The notes: generated from the letters alone by a model not told the origin. A DNA stretch of 64,000 bases from Planctomycetota bacterium (GCA_023150475.1 JAKLKU010000003.1:62001-126000), one strand, 5' to 3'; shown: positions 16,212-26,124, numbered from the stretch's first letter. Numbers and translations: made by a program.

Positions 16212-19200
16212 ATGCCGCCGCTAGACGAACGAGACCAAGTCGCCGACAGCCGCGAGAACGCCAACGCGTCAGCCGCGGACGTGCACAACGTTCCATCGAC
16301 TGGTGTCCACTCGACCGGTGTGCACTCGAACGGCGTCCACACGCACGGCGAAGACGGCGACACGCATGCAGCCGTCCACGGTCCGGCGGTCGATGGCGCG
16401 CCGAGTTCGCCGAGCGCCACGATTTCGACGGACGTGCACGGCGCAACGCACGACGACGCCGTGGCTCCCGTTCGGTCGCGGGCTCCCGTTGCCGCGCTGC
16501 CGGTGCGGCTCGCGCCACTCGACCACTTGCTGACCCTCGGCGGCGTCGGGTGCACGCTCGGCGGCGTCGGTCTTGCCGTGTGCGGCGTGGTGGCCCCTGG
16601 ACTCGTCGCTCCGCTCGCGAGCCTCGGGTCGCCGGTGCTCGTCGGCGGCATGCTCGCGCTCGGCGGTGCCGTGCTGGTCGGCGTCGGCCGCGTGCGTCGC
16701 GCGCTCGGTTCCGTCGAACGCACGTTGACGGTCGTGCAAGTCGAGACGGAGCGCATCGACGGCGTCGCGCAGGACGGCCGCGATCTGCGGCGCGACATCG
16801 GCGGCGTCAGCGACTCGACGAGTGCGTTGCGCCACGAAATGACGACGGTTCAACGGCGACTCGACGAGCTCACCAAGCTCGCGGCGAATCCCGAGATCCA
16901 GACGTCGATGTTCCACCTGGCGGCGAGCCAGGATCAACTCGCGAAACGGCTCGATCTCGCGATGACGGATCGCTTCCGCGCGCTGAGCACCGAGATCGGT
17001 GGCATGGCGGAGTCGGTCGCGCGCTCGCAGCGTGAGTTCGCCACGGAGCTGCGCAACGTCGCGCAGCACGTCGACGAGCGCTTCACGGCGCACGACCGAC
17101 GCGTGCAGCACGTGCTCGACGTCCTGCAGACCGAGAACAAGGAACAGCGCACGCGGATCGATCGCATCTTCGTTGCGCTCGAGTGCGTCACGCAGGAGCT
17201 CGTCAAGCAGCGCGATGCGTTGGTCGAAGGCCTCGGGGCCGCGAACGACGCGGCCCAGCGCGTCGCGAAGGAGCAGGCGACGAACCTCGAAGTGTTGCGC
17301 GAGCAAGTCGACAACCGCTTGCAGGCGCATGCGCTCTCGCTCGACGAGCACGTCGAACGGGTGCGCCGCGACGTCCAGCAGCGCGTCGACGATGCACGCA
17401 CCGCGCAAACCGATGCGCTGCGCGAGCTCGCCGAGCGCGTGCGGTCCGAAAGCGCGGAGCACGCGGCGGCCGCGCACCGCAGCATCGCGGATCTCGGCGT
17501 CGATCTCGACGCTGCGCTCGAACGCGCGCGCACCGAATTCGCGGTCGGAATCGCGGCGCTGGCGCCGCGGCTCGAGGAGCTCGCGGAAGAGCGCTCTTCG
17601 GCGTTGCTGGCGCGACTCGATGCCGACGCGCAGTCGGCGCGCGACACGTGGTCGACGCTCGAACGCCGGCTCGGCGAAGTCGAGAGCGAAGTCCAACGCC
17701 GGCTCGCCGCAGCTGCGGCGGAAGTCACGCGGCGCTGGAACGAGCTCGCGAACACGAACGCGCAGGAAGCCGAGCGGCTGCACGCGCGGCTCGCCGAACT
17801 GGCGTCCGAAGCGCGGTCGACGAGCACCGAGCTGCGCGCGGACGTCGTCGCGCTGGCGCCGCGGCTCGAGGCAGTGGCCCACGAACGACTGGAACGACTC
17901 CAGGCGGACGTGCGCGAGAGCGCGACCGAGTTGAAGAGCGGCGTCGACGCCGCGATGACACAGCTCGAGCGAGGGTTCGAACGCGTCGACGGCGAGCAAG
18001 CGCGGCGACACGACGAGCTCGTCCGCTGCGTGCAGGACGAACACGCTCGCGATCGCGGGGAACTCGAACGTTCGCTTTCGGCGCTCGACGCACAGGTCGT
18101 CGAGACGGGCCGCCAGGTTCAGGCGACGGTGGCGCGCCGCGCCGCAGAGCTCGAGCCGGCGCTGGCGAGCTCGTTCGCGGCGCTCGATGCGAAGCTCGTC
18201 GAGGCGAGCCGAGAGGTCCAAGCGGTCGTCACCGAACGTGTCGGCGCGCTCGAACCGACCCTCGAGCGTTCGCTCGCGTCTTTGGAAACGAAGTGGACTG
18301 GCGCGCAGCAAGCGCTCCAGGCCGCGGTCGTCGACCGTGTCGCGGGCATCGCGCCCGAGCTCGAGCGCATGTTCGAAGTGCACGCGGGCGGCTTGCGCAC
18401 CGGTCTCGACGGAGTCGCCCGCGCGACCGGCGAAGGTGAAGGCCGCGTCCGCGAGAAGCTCGGCGAACTGGAAGCGCTCCTCGCGCGCAGCATGACGCGC
18501 ATCGACGACGGCCAAGCGACCGTGCTCGGCGAGATCAGCGGCCAGTTGACCGCCGACCGCATGCGCGCGGAACGTGCGCTGCAAGAGGGCCTGCGTTCGC
18601 TCGAGACGTCGCTGCAACTCGTGCACGACGAGCTCGCGCAGCGCGTGGGAACCGGAGAGAGCGTCGAGAACGGCGCGAACGGCGAGTCTGGGCTCGCCGA
18701 GCTCCGCTCGCACGTGCAAGCCGCTTCACGCGCCGCCGAAAGCGCGACGGAAGCACTGCGCACCGGTTTCGACGAGCTCTCGAAGCGTTTCGACGAACGG
18801 TTGCGCGAACGCAATCAGTCGCTGACCGACGATCTGCTCGCGCTCGCCGAACTCGCGCGCGAGACGTCGCGTGGACCGCGCGCGGTCGAGCAGGACGCTC
18901 GCGCAGACGAAGTCGAGGCGGAGGACGTGCCCGCGCCGTCGTCGCCGTGCCTGCCGCACCGCATCGAGGACGACGAGCCGGCGGTCGAGTGCGCGCTCTC
19001 CGACCCGCCCGCCGCGTTGCCGCGCCCGCAGCGCGCGGACGTCGAAGCGCTCGCGGACGGCGCGCCGCTCTTCGTCGCCCAACTGCCGACGACGACCGAA
19101 GCGACGAACGGCCCGGACGCGACCGCGACTCCCGTCGCGTCCGAAGCGCTGCCGCCGTCGTCACCCGCCGCCGAAGCTCCGGCGACCGAAACCCGCCCGA

Positions 19201-19223
19201 ACACGGGCGACTCCGCTCACTGA
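16212..19223 (+). CDS. Large membrane-anchored coiled-coil protein
   Basis: Encodes 1,003 residues. Residues ~1-100 are polar with a short His-containing repeat (STGVHSTGVHSNGVHTHG). Residues ~105-163 hold two hydrophobic, Gly-rich membrane segments. From ~165 to ~905 the chain is a very long Ala/Glu/Arg/Leu-rich coiled coil with recurring ERLDALE-like spacing and repeated blocks (ALAPRLEELAEER and ALAPRLEAVAHER). The last ~100 residues are acidic and Pro/Ala-rich. No enzymatic motif was seen. The layout resembles proteins that link the inner membrane to a distant partner or organise membrane domains. The next gene, 33 bases on, is also a coiled coil, so the two are probably an operon. Confidence 0.8.
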   Translation: MPPLDERDQVADSRENANASAADVHNVPSTGVHSTGVHSNGVHTHGEDGDTHAAVHGPAVDGAPSSPSATISTDVHGATHDDAVAPVRSRAPVAALPVRLAPLDHLLTLGGVGCTLGGVGLAVCGVVAPGLVAPLASLGSPVLVGGMLALGGAVLVGVGRVRRALGSVERTLTVVQVETERIDGVAQDGRDLRRDIGGVSDSTSALRHEMTTVQRRLDELTKLAANPEIQTSMFHLAASQDQLAKRLDLAMTDRFRALSTEIGGMAESVARSQREFATELRNVAQHVDERFTAHDRRVQHVLDVLQTENKEQRTRIDRIFVALECVTQELVKQRDALVEGLGAANDAAQRVAKEQATNLEVLREQVDNRLQAHALSLDEHVERVRRDVQQRVDDARTAQTDALRELAERVRSESAEHAAAAHRSIADLGVDLDAALERARTEFAVGIAALAPRLEELAEERSSALLARLDADAQSARDTWSTLERRLGEVESEVQRRLAAAAAEVTRRWNELANTNAQEAERLHARLAELASEARSTSTELRADVVALAPRLEAVAHERLERLQADVRESATELKSGVDAAMTQLERGFERVDGEQARRHDELVRCVQDEHARDRGELERSLSALDAQVVETGRQVQATVARRAAELEPALASSFAALDAKLVEASREVQAVVTERVGALEPTLERSLASLETKWTGAQQALQAAVVDRVAGIAPELERMFEVHAGGLRTGLDGVARATGEGEGRVREKLGELEALLARSMTRIDDGQATVLGEISGQLTADRMRAERALQEGLRSLETSLQLVHDELAQRVGTGESVENGANGESGLAELRSHVQAASRAAESATEALRTGFDELSKRFDERLRERNQSLTDDLLALAELARETSRGPRAVEQDARADEVEAEDVPAPSSPCLPHRIEDDEPAVECALSDPPAALPRPQRADVEALADGAPLFVAQLPTTTEATNGPDATATPVASEALPPSSPAAEAPATETRPNTGDSAH

Positions 19224-19256
19224 CGTCCCCTGCGCGTCCGCCACACGACGACGATC

Positions 19257-20444
19257 ATGCACCACGAGCACGAAGCCAACGACCAATCCGTTCCGACCGA
19301 GCCGCAGCACGCATTGCGGCACCTCCCGACCGTCCGCAGCGAGAACCCCGAACTCTGGGATCTCGAACGCGAGTACGAACGCCGCCGCACCGAACAACTC
19401 GACGAGGTCTGGGCGAAGAGCGCGCGGCTCGTACGGCTGATGGATCGCGTCGAAGCGCTCGAACCGCTGCCTGGGCGTCTCGCCGAACGCGAACGCGAGC
19501 TCGCCGCCGCACGCGAAGTACTCGGCGCGCTCCAACGAGCGCACGGCACGCTGGAAGAGCAGTACCGCGCGAGCGCCGACGCCCTGCGTACGTCGGAGGA
19601 GAACTGGCGCGCCGAACGCGCGGACACCGAGCGGCTGAAGGCCGAGGTCGAGCGGCTCGGCCGGGAGCTCGAACACCTGACGACGATGCTTCACCAGCGC
19701 GAGGACGAGCTCGTCGAACAAGGGCGACGCTATGACGCGCTCCTCGCGCACGACGACGAAGAGCACAAGCGCTTCGAGTCCGAGATGGCCGAGGCGGAGC
19801 GCCGCCTCGAAGAGGCCGAGGCGCGGCGCGCGAACAGCGAAGCCGAACGCGATGCGCGGATCGCCGCGCTCGCGGACGAAGTGCGGGGACGCGACACGAC
19901 GATCGAGCAGAAACACCGGTGGGCCGAGTCGCTCGCCGCCGAGCTCGACGTCGCGCGCTCGGAGATCGCGAACCGCTCGACGCAGCTCGCGGAACGCGAC
20001 GGCGACTTGCGGCGCGTCGAGTCCGAGCTCGCGAGCGTGCGACTCGAGCGTGACGCGGACGTGCGACGGCTCGAACGCGAGCTCGCCGACTTGCGAGCCC
20101 AGCGCGAGGTCGACGCGCGTCGCTTCGCCGACGAACTCGCGGAGTCTCGTCGCGAACGCGAGAGCGAGACCCGCATGCTCGGCGACGAACTCGCGGCAGC
20201 GCGCGCCGAGCGCGATGCGACCGCCGCAGCGCTCGAACGCTCGCGTGGCGAGCATCGAGAGCTCGAAGCGACCTGGCGCACGACGCTGGAGCAGCTCGAA
20301 CTCGCCCGCGCGGAGCGGCGCAAGCACGATGGCCACCTCGCGGCGACGCTCGCGGCGCTGACCGAGATCCGGCCGATGATCAGCGCGCTCGAGAACAAGC
20401 TGCAGGCGCAGGCCGAAGTCGCTGACGCCACGCCGCGGGCCTGA
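19257..20444 (+). CDS. Soluble coiled-coil protein
   Basis: Encodes 395 residues. After a short His-rich start (MHHEHE) the residues from ~30 to ~380 are an almost unbroken coiled coil rich in Arg, Glu, Ala and Leu, with no signal peptide or membrane segment. WDLEREYERRR near residue 35 is the only distinct non-repetitive segment. It follows the membrane coiled-coil gene by 33 bases and is probably its cytoplasmic partner. No family is recognised; SMC-like or filament-like function is conceivable, but there is no Walker motif. Confidence 0.78.
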   Translation: MHHEHEANDQSVPTEPQHALRHLPTVRSENPELWDLEREYERRRTEQLDEVWAKSARLVRLMDRVEALEPLPGRLAERERELAAAREVLGALQRAHGTLEEQYRASADALRTSEENWRAERADTERLKAEVERLGRELEHLTTMLHQREDELVEQGRRYDALLAHDDEEHKRFESEMAEAERRLEEAEARRANSEAERDARIAALADEVRGRDTTIEQKHRWAESLAAELDVARSEIANRSTQLAERDGDLRRVESELASVRLERDADVRRLERELADLRAQREVDARRFADELAESRRERESETRMLGDELAAARAERDATAAALERSRGEHRELEATWRTTLEQLELARAERRKHDGHLAATLAALTEIRPMISALENKLQAQAEVADATPRA

Positions 20445-20466
20445 CGTCGAAGCCGCCGACCGGGCG

Positions 20467-20487
20467 CCGCGCGGCCTCGTCGCGCGG
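20467..20487. terminator. Possible hairpin terminator
   Basis: CCGCGCG (20467-20473) pairs with CGCGCGG (20481-20487) across a 7-base loop, 23 bases after the coiled-coil gene stop. There is no T run. Confidence 0.35.
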
Positions 20488-20661
20488 CGGCCGCTCGGGC
20501 GCGTGGTCGCCGCGCACCGGGACGCGCGCAAGCCGCTTTCCCACAGCACGTTAGCTTCACTGCGTCGACGGCGGCCGCCGGCCGTCTACCGCCGATTCCA
20601 CCCCCGGAACGGGCGCCTGGGCGCATCGCGTCGGCGGCTCGCCGGCGGCGAGCATGCGCGC

Positions 20662-22065
20662 ATGCGCACCACCTCGCCCCCGACCCCACTCGGCGCAGCG
20701 ACGCTGCCCGCCCGCAAGCTCGAACGCGTCTTCGGCAAGCCCGCGAACGCGTGGACGACCGACGACCTGATCCAACTCGTCTGCGACGAGCGCATCCGCG
20801 TCGTCAGCCTGATGCACGTCGCGAGCGACGGCTGGCTCAAGACGCTCGACTTCGTGCCTCGGTCCGTCGCCCACCTGCGCGACGTCATCGAAGGCGGCGA
20901 ACGCGCCGACGGATCGTCGATCTTCGCCGGCACCGGCATTCGGCCGGGCGCGTCGGACATCCTGCTGCGCCCGAGGATCGCCTCGGCGTTCCTCGATCCG
21001 TTCGCGGAGCTCTCGACGCTCGTGCTCTTGTGCTCGCACGCCGGTCGCGACGGCGAGCCGCTCGCCGTGTCGCCCGACACGATCGTGCGCGCCGCCTACG
21101 AACGCGTGAAACGCGAGCTCGGCATCGAGCTCTGCGCGCTCGGCGAAGTCGAGTACTTCCTCGGCAAACACGCGAGCGAAGTCGACGCGTACGGCGCGGA
21201 CGACCGTGGCTACCACGCGTCCTCGCCATTCGTGTTCGGCGAACGGCTCCGTCGCCAAGCGCTCGGGTTGCTCGCGGAGCTCGGCGTCACGATCAAGTAC
21301 GGCCACAGCGAAGTCGGCTACATCCCGTCGTCGGACTCCGACGACACCATCTGGGAGCAACACGAGATCGAGATGGCGCTCGCGCCGCTGCCCGACGCCG
21401 CGGACCACGTCGTGCTGACCCAATGGGTGCTGCGCAACCTCGCACACCGCGATGGCATGCGCTGTTCGTTCGATCCGATCCTGCGCAAGGGCCACGCGGG
21501 CTCCGGGTTGCACTTCCACTTCTCGCCGACGCGCGACGGCGCGCACCTCGGCCGCCGCGACGAACACGGGCGCATGTCGGAGGTCGGGCAGTGGCTGATC
21601 GCCGGGCTCGTGCGCCACGGCGGCGCGCTGATGGCGTTCGGCAACCGCGTCGAAGGTTCCTTCATCCGCTTGCTGCAAGGCAAGGAAGCGCCGACCGCGG
21701 TCGCGTGGGGCGAGTTCGACCGCCACGCGCTCGTGCGCATCCCGATCACGGCGAAGGCGAGCGACGGGCGCGAAGTCTCGCCGCCGACGATCGAGTTCCG
21801 TCTGCCCGACGGATCGGCGCACCCGCACCTCTTGCTCGCCGGCGTCGCGCAGGCGCTGGTGTCCGGGCGCGCGACGCCGGGGCTCGGTGAACTGCTCGAA
21901 CGCACGCGTGCCGCGAACGTCCGGGCGAATCCGAGCGCGGCGCGGCGGCTGCCGATGACTCCGCGCGACATCGCGACGGCGCTCGCGGACGAGCGCGGCG
22001 TGCTCGAAGCCGGCGGAGTGTTCCCGCCGAGCTACCTCGAGCAGATCCTCGCGACGCTCGCTTGA
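20662..22065 (+). CDS. Glutamine synthetase-family ligase (divergent type I)
   Basis: Encodes 467 residues from the ATG at 20662. The sequence before it in the same frame is Arg-rich and not conserved. Glutamine synthetase motifs are present: DGSSIFAGTG in the beta-Grasp part, EVEYFLG and HEIEMA for metal binding, GSGLHFHFS for nucleotide/ammonia binding, NRVEGSFIRLL and IEFRLPDGSAHPHLLLA near the C-terminus. It is clearly different from the other synthetase at 52173. Divergent members of this family include gamma-glutamyl-amine ligases of the PuuA type, so the substrate could be a polyamine or another amine rather than ammonia. No neighbouring nitrogen genes indicate which. Confidence 0.88.
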   Translation: MRTTSPPTPLGAATLPARKLERVFGKPANAWTTDDLIQLVCDERIRVVSLMHVASDGWLKTLDFVPRSVAHLRDVIEGGERADGSSIFAGTGIRPGASDILLRPRIASAFLDPFAELSTLVLLCSHAGRDGEPLAVSPDTIVRAAYERVKRELGIELCALGEVEYFLGKHASEVDAYGADDRGYHASSPFVFGERLRRQALGLLAELGVTIKYGHSEVGYIPSSDSDDTIWEQHEIEMALAPLPDAADHVVLTQWVLRNLAHRDGMRCSFDPILRKGHAGSGLHFHFSPTRDGAHLGRRDEHGRMSEVGQWLIAGLVRHGGALMAFGNRVEGSFIRLLQGKEAPTAVAWGEFDRHALVRIPITAKASDGREVSPPTIEFRLPDGSAHPHLLLAGVAQALVSGRATPGLGELLERTRAANVRANPSAARRLPMTPRDIATALADERGVLEAGGVFPPSYLEQILATLA

Positions 22066-22092
22066 CGTCGGACGTCGCGGCGGCGCCCGACC

Positions 22093-24681
22093 TCAGGGAC
22101 CGACGACGAACTGCAGTGCGTCGCTGTGCGTCGTGTTCGCCGGCGGAGCGAAGCCCGCGTCGGGCCCCCACCATTGGACGTTCACGAAGGTCCCGGGCAC
22201 ACGGAGCGCCGGATCGGGCAACGTGCCATGCGCTCCGGATGCGAACGCGTTGAAGTCGAGCACGTACGCGCCGGAGCAGTCGTTCGCGGGCGGCAACGAG
22301 CCGCCGGATTGGACCGTCGGCGTCCGCCGCAGACGGCGCGCGATGCAGTACGTGCCGCCGCCGAACGTCAACGACGCCGGACCCGACGTGCCGTACACGA
22401 GCCAACCGGGCTGAGCGTTGCGCACGTTCGTGCACGAGATCTGGAAACCGAAGGCCGCGCTCGCGCTCGAGACACCGCTCGCGCCGATCGCAGGCGTGCA
22501 GCCGAGCGAGTTCGGCTTCGCGGTGCAGTACGACGCCGCCGGCGTGCCGAGGCGATTCAGGAACACGGACACGAGCGAGCCTTGGCCCAGGTTGTCCACA
22601 GTCGCCGCGTCGAGCACGCCGTCGCCGTTCAGGTCGCCGAGCGCGACGGCGTTCACCGCGCCTTGTGCGCCGAACTCGAGGTGCTGGGCGAAGCCGCCGA
22701 GCCCGTCACCGAGCAGTACGGTCAGGCTCTGCCCCGCGATGCTCGCGACTGCGACGTCCAGATCGCCGTCGTGATCGAGATCGCCGACTGCGAGACGTGC
22801 AGGAGTCGAGTCGACGAAGTGCTGGACGGGAGCCGCGAACGCGCCGTGGCCGTCGCCGCGGAGGAACGACACGCTGTTGCCCGACTGATTGGCTGTGACC
22901 GCGTCGAGATCGCCGTTGCCGTCGAAGTCGCCGAGGGCGACCGAGCGCGCGTTGCCGCCGGCCGGGTAGTGACTCGCGGCCGAGAAACCACCGTGAGAGT
23001 CGTTCGCGAGCACCGAAATCGTCCCCACTCCCGAGTTCGCCGTGACGAGGTCGAGGTCCTGGTCGTGATCGAGGTCCCCGATGGCCACCGACGTCGGATG
23101 CAGACCGACGTCGAACGGAATCGCGACGCCGAAACCGCCGCTCCCGTCCCCGAGCAGCACGGAGACCTTGCCCGCGCCGTCTTGGTGCGCGAGCGCGACG
23201 TCCACGACGCCGTCGCCGTCGAGATCTCCGGCAGCGATCGCGCTCGCGGCGGGCAGCGCCGGGTAGCTGGTCGGTGCGGAGAAACCGCCGGCTCCGTCTC
23301 CGAGCAAGACCGACGCGGCGCCAGCCGTCGCGTCGGCGGTCGCGAGGTCGAGCGCTTGGTCCCCGTCGAAATCGGCGACGGTGACGCCGATCGGCCCGCC
23401 GGGCACGTCCACGAACGAAGGGGCGCCGAGCTTGCCGAGCCCGATGCCGCGCGAGACGACCAGTCTGTCCGAGTTCGGACTCGCCGTGACGACGTCAGGA
23501 CGGCCGTCGGCGTCGAAATCCGCGATCGCAATCCCCTGCGCGCCCAGCGCCGTGAAGAACGACATCGTCCCGAAGCCGCCCAATCGATCGTTGAGCAACA
23601 CCGAGACGTCGATGGACTGCGACCAAGTGTTCGCGACGGCGACATCGGTCCAACCGTCGCCATCGAAATCGCCTGCGACGATCGGGTTGGGATCGGCGCC
23701 GACGGCAAACGACTTCTTGGCGCCGAACGTGCCGTCGCCGTTCCCGTGGACGAGCCTGACCGAGTCGAGGAGCCTGTTCGCGACGACCAAATCGAGCTCG
23801 TGATCGTGGTCGACGTCCGCGACGGCGATCGACACCGCATCCCCGATGCCCCCGACGATCGTCAACCCGCCGAATCCGCCGACGCCGTTGCCCAACCGGA
23901 CGCCGACGTTGTTCGACGCTCCATTCGCCGCGACGAGGTCCCGGACGCCGTCGCCGTCGAGATCCGCGAGGGCGAGCGCTCGGACCGAGCCGCCCATCGC
24001 CAACGAGGTCGGCGTGGAGAAGCCGCCCGCACCGTCACCGTGCAGGATCGACACCGCGCTCGTGAGTCCGACCGCCGCGTCGAGATCGCCGTCGAGGTCG
24101 AAGTCGCCGAGCCCGATCGAGTTCGGCGAGTTGCCCGCGGGCACGTTGGCCTGCGCGCCGAACTTGCCGGTCCCGTCGCCGAGCATCACGGCGAGACTCG
24201 CGATCGACGAGTTCGCGCAGAGCGCGTCGAGCTTGCCGTCACCGTTCACGTCGCCGAGCGCGACGCCGATCGGATCACCGATGCACGGGAACGACGTCGC
24301 CACGCCGAAATGACCTGCTCCGTCGCCGAGGGACACGACGAGCTTCTGCGTCCAGCTCACGACGACGAGATCGAGGTCGCCGTCGGCGTCCACGTCGCCC
24401 AATGTGCCGCTCGACGGAGCAGACCCGATGTCGAACTGGCTCGCCGACGCGAACGCTCCCGCGCCGAGATTGCGCAAGACCGAAGCGGTGCCGATTCCGA
24501 CGACACTGACGATCTCGACGGCGCCATCGCCGTCGAGATCGGCCGAGGCGAGCGCGACCGCCCCTCCGCCGACGTCGTACTGGGCGGCGGGGAAGAGCGG
24601 CCCCGCCTGCTGAGCGGCGCTCGGGCCGCCGAGCATCGAGGAGAGCGAGAGCGAAGCTGCCAGGGAAGCGAAACGGAGCAT
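22093..24681 (-). CDS. Secreted FG-GAP/VCBS beta-propeller protein
   Basis: Encodes 862 residues. A signal peptide (SLSSMLGGPSAAQQ) and AAAGG-like ribosome site support the start. Residues ~30-710 contain a dozen or more FG-GAP/VCBS repeats marked by DLDGDG and DFDGDGWTDVAV type calcium-binding loops, forming one or two integrin-like propellers. From residue ~718 (minus strand from 22530) comes the YCTAKPNSLGC C-terminal domain shared with three other secreted proteins here. Such proteins are presumed adhesins or surface-exposed scaffolds. It converges with the glutamine synthetase gene 27 bases away. Confidence 0.9.
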   Translation of the reverse strand: MLRFASLAASLSLSSMLGGPSAAQQAGPLFPAAQYDVGGGAVALASADLDGDGAVEIVSVVGIGTASVLRNLGAGAFASASQFDIGSAPSSGTLGDVDADGDLDLVVVSWTQKLVVSLGDGAGHFGVATSFPCIGDPIGVALGDVNGDGKLDALCANSSIASLAVMLGDGTGKFGAQANVPAGNSPNSIGLGDFDLDGDLDAAVGLTSAVSILHGDGAGGFSTPTSLAMGGSVRALALADLDGDGVRDLVAANGASNNVGVRLGNGVGGFGGLTIVGGIGDAVSIAVADVDHDHELDLVVANRLLDSVRLVHGNGDGTFGAKKSFAVGADPNPIVAGDFDGDGWTDVAVANTWSQSIDVSVLLNDRLGGFGTMSFFTALGAQGIAIADFDADGRPDVVTASPNSDRLVVSRGIGLGKLGAPSFVDVPGGPIGVTVADFDGDQALDLATADATAGAASVLLGDGAGGFSAPTSYPALPAASAIAAGDLDGDGVVDVALAHQDGAGKVSVLLGDGSGGFGVAIPFDVGLHPTSVAIGDLDHDQDLDLVTANSGVGTISVLANDSHGGFSAASHYPAGGNARSVALGDFDGNGDLDAVTANQSGNSVSFLRGDGHGAFAAPVQHFVDSTPARLAVGDLDHDGDLDVAVASIAGQSLTVLLGDGLGGFAQHLEFGAQGAVNAVALGDLNGDGVLDAATVDNLGQGSLVSVFLNRLGTPAASYCTAKPNSLGCTPAIGASGVSSASAAFGFQISCTNVRNAQPGWLVYGTSGPASLTFGGGTYCIARRLRRTPTVQSGGSLPPANDCSGAYVLDFNAFASGAHGTLPDPALRVPGTFVNVQWWGPDAGFAPPANTTHSDALQFVVGP

Positions 24682-24845
24682 GGGGGCCTTTCGAGCTGCA
24701 CAACGGGAGCGCGGAGGAAGCGCGCGGAAACCAGTCTCCGGGCTCCGCCCGAATTACGCCAGACACACGGAAAACGGTTCGCCGAACTAGGACCTTTCGT
24801 CGCGGCAGGTCACACGCGCGCTGGCGATGGATGGTGCGCGCCGGG

Positions 24846-24851
24846 TAGGTT
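24846..24851 (+). promoter_or_regulatory. -10-like box TAGGTT, leaderless type
   Basis: TAGGTT ends exactly 6 bases before the ATG at 24858, with no ribosome site between. Confidence 0.45.
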
Positions 24852-24857
24852 GCGCGC

Positions 24858-25511
24858 ATGCAACGTGTGCTCGAACCCGAAGTGATGGACACGGCCGAGG
24901 AAGCCGACGGCTACGACTCGATGGACCACTCCGAGCCGAACGCCAACTTCGTGGCGCGGTTGATCGAGCTCGGAGCGCGCGGGCGGATGCTCGACATCGG
25001 CACCGGGCCAGGGCACATCCCGTTGCTCGTCTGCGAACGCATCCCGAGTGCGCGTGTCGTCGGCGTCGATCTCTCGAAGCACATGCTGCGCCACGCGGAG
25101 CGCCATCGGCTCGGGTCGCGCTTCGCGGACCGGATCGAGTTCCGGCTCGCCGACGCGAAAGGCCTCGACTTCGCGGACGGGAGCTTCGACTGCGTCTACT
25201 CGAACACGATCTTGCACCACATCCCCGACCCGAGGCCGTTCCTCGCCGAGGCGTGGCGCGTGCTGAAGCCGGGCGGCGTGCTCCTGATCCGCGACCTCTT
25301 CCGACCGAGCGACCTCGAACGCGCGAACGAGCTCGTGCGCTTGCACGCAAGCGGCGCCGACGAGTATCAACAGGGGCTCTTCCGCGCGAGCCTCTGCGCC
25401 GCGTTCGAGCCCGACGAGCTGCGTGCGCTCGCGCGCGAGGCCGGCCTCGCCGCGGAAGTCACGCTCGACACCGACCGCCACATGTCATTGCAGACGCGCG
25501 CCAAGCGCTGA
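24858..25511 (+). CDS. Class I SAM-dependent methyltransferase
   Basis: Encodes 217 residues, a compact Rossmann-fold methyltransferase. MLDIGTGPGHIP (motif I, ~residues 44-55) binds S-adenosylmethionine. VVGVDLS is the acidic loop, ADAKGLDF motif II, NTILHHIPDP the catalytic-side loop and RVLKPGGVLLIRDL motif III. This is the UbiE/Methyltransf_11 type, whose substrates range from quinones to small metabolites; the substrate cannot be told from sequence. The following small gene lies 39 bases downstream on the same strand and may be co-transcribed. Confidence 0.9.
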   Translation: MQRVLEPEVMDTAEEADGYDSMDHSEPNANFVARLIELGARGRMLDIGTGPGHIPLLVCERIPSARVVGVDLSKHMLRHAERHRLGSRFADRIEFRLADAKGLDFADGSFDCVYSNTILHHIPDPRPFLAEAWRVLKPGGVLLIRDLFRPSDLERANELVRLHASGADEYQQGLFRASLCAAFEPDELRALAREAGLAAEVTLDTDRHMSLQTRAKR

Positions 25512-25550
25512 GCGACGCGCCCCACGAACCACAGCCCGAAGCCCGACGCC

Positions 25551-25982
25551 ATGAGCAAGAAGAAGCCGATCCACCGCGACGCCCAACTGATCCTCGAGCT
25601 CTACGACCTGCGCCGCGAAGCCGTGATGCGCCAATCGCGCAACGCGATCGCGCAGTGGGTGCCGAAGAGTTGGGACGAGTTCATCGCGATCACTCAGCCG
25701 ACGCACGAGCTGAACGCGGCGTGGCGGCAAGTGTCGAGCTACTACGAGATGGCGTTCGGCTTCGCGCGCCACGGCATCCTGCACGCCGAATTGCTCGGCG
25801 AGAACTCCGGTGAAGGGCTGCTGCTCTTCGCGAAGGTGAAGCCGTACCTCGAGCGCTTCCGCAAGGAAGTCGCGCCGACCGCGTTCCGCAACGCTCAGTG
25901 GCTCGTCGAGCACTCCGAAGAAGCGCGCCGGCGCTTCAAGCTGATGCAGGAGCGCGTCTCGAAGTTGCGCGAGGCGAAGTGA
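25551..25982 (+). CDS. Small conserved-looking protein of unknown function
   Basis: Encodes 143 residues, soluble and probably all-helical (no signal, no Cys). The start has a basic MSKKKP tip. Aromatic segments such as SWDEFIAIT and WRQVSSYYEMAFGFARHG suggest a folded domain, and the last 30 residues are a charged helix. I do not recognise the family. Codon use matches neighbours, and the gene follows the methyltransferase closely, so it is likely real and in the same transcript. It ends at a pair of identical hairpins. Confidence 0.7.
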   Translation: MSKKKPIHRDAQLILELYDLRREAVMRQSRNAIAQWVPKSWDEFIAITQPTHELNAAWRQVSSYYEMAFGFARHGILHAELLGENSGEGLLLFAKVKPYLERFRKEVAPTAFRNAQWLVEHSEEARRRFKLMQERVSKLREAK

Positions 25983-25989
25983 GCCCCGA

Positions 25990-26042
25990 ACGCGTCGCGC
26001 ATGCGACGCGTGTGCATCGGCTGGGCGTCGCGCATGCGACGC
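25990..26042. terminator. Two tandem identical hairpins between convergent genes
   Basis: ACGCGTCGC (25990-25998) and GCGACGCGT (26003-26011) form a perfect 9-bp stem with loop GCAT. The same GCGTCGC-GCAT-GCGACGC hairpin recurs at 26025-26042. They lie just past the stop at 25982. No T run follows, so termination is inferred from position and symmetry. Confidence 0.5.
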
Positions 26043-26124
26043 GTCCATGTCGATCCGTTGCGCGTCGCGCGCAAGCCGCGTCGGTGCTGCTCCTCGGAGC
26101 GGCACGCTTGCCGCGCGCTCGCCG

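Noticed and set aside
15518..17035. Plus-strand frame crossing the E3 gap into the coiled-coil gene
   Set aside because: Different register from the coiled-coil protein, Arg-rich, with no start signal; the ATG at 16212 gives the coherent protein.
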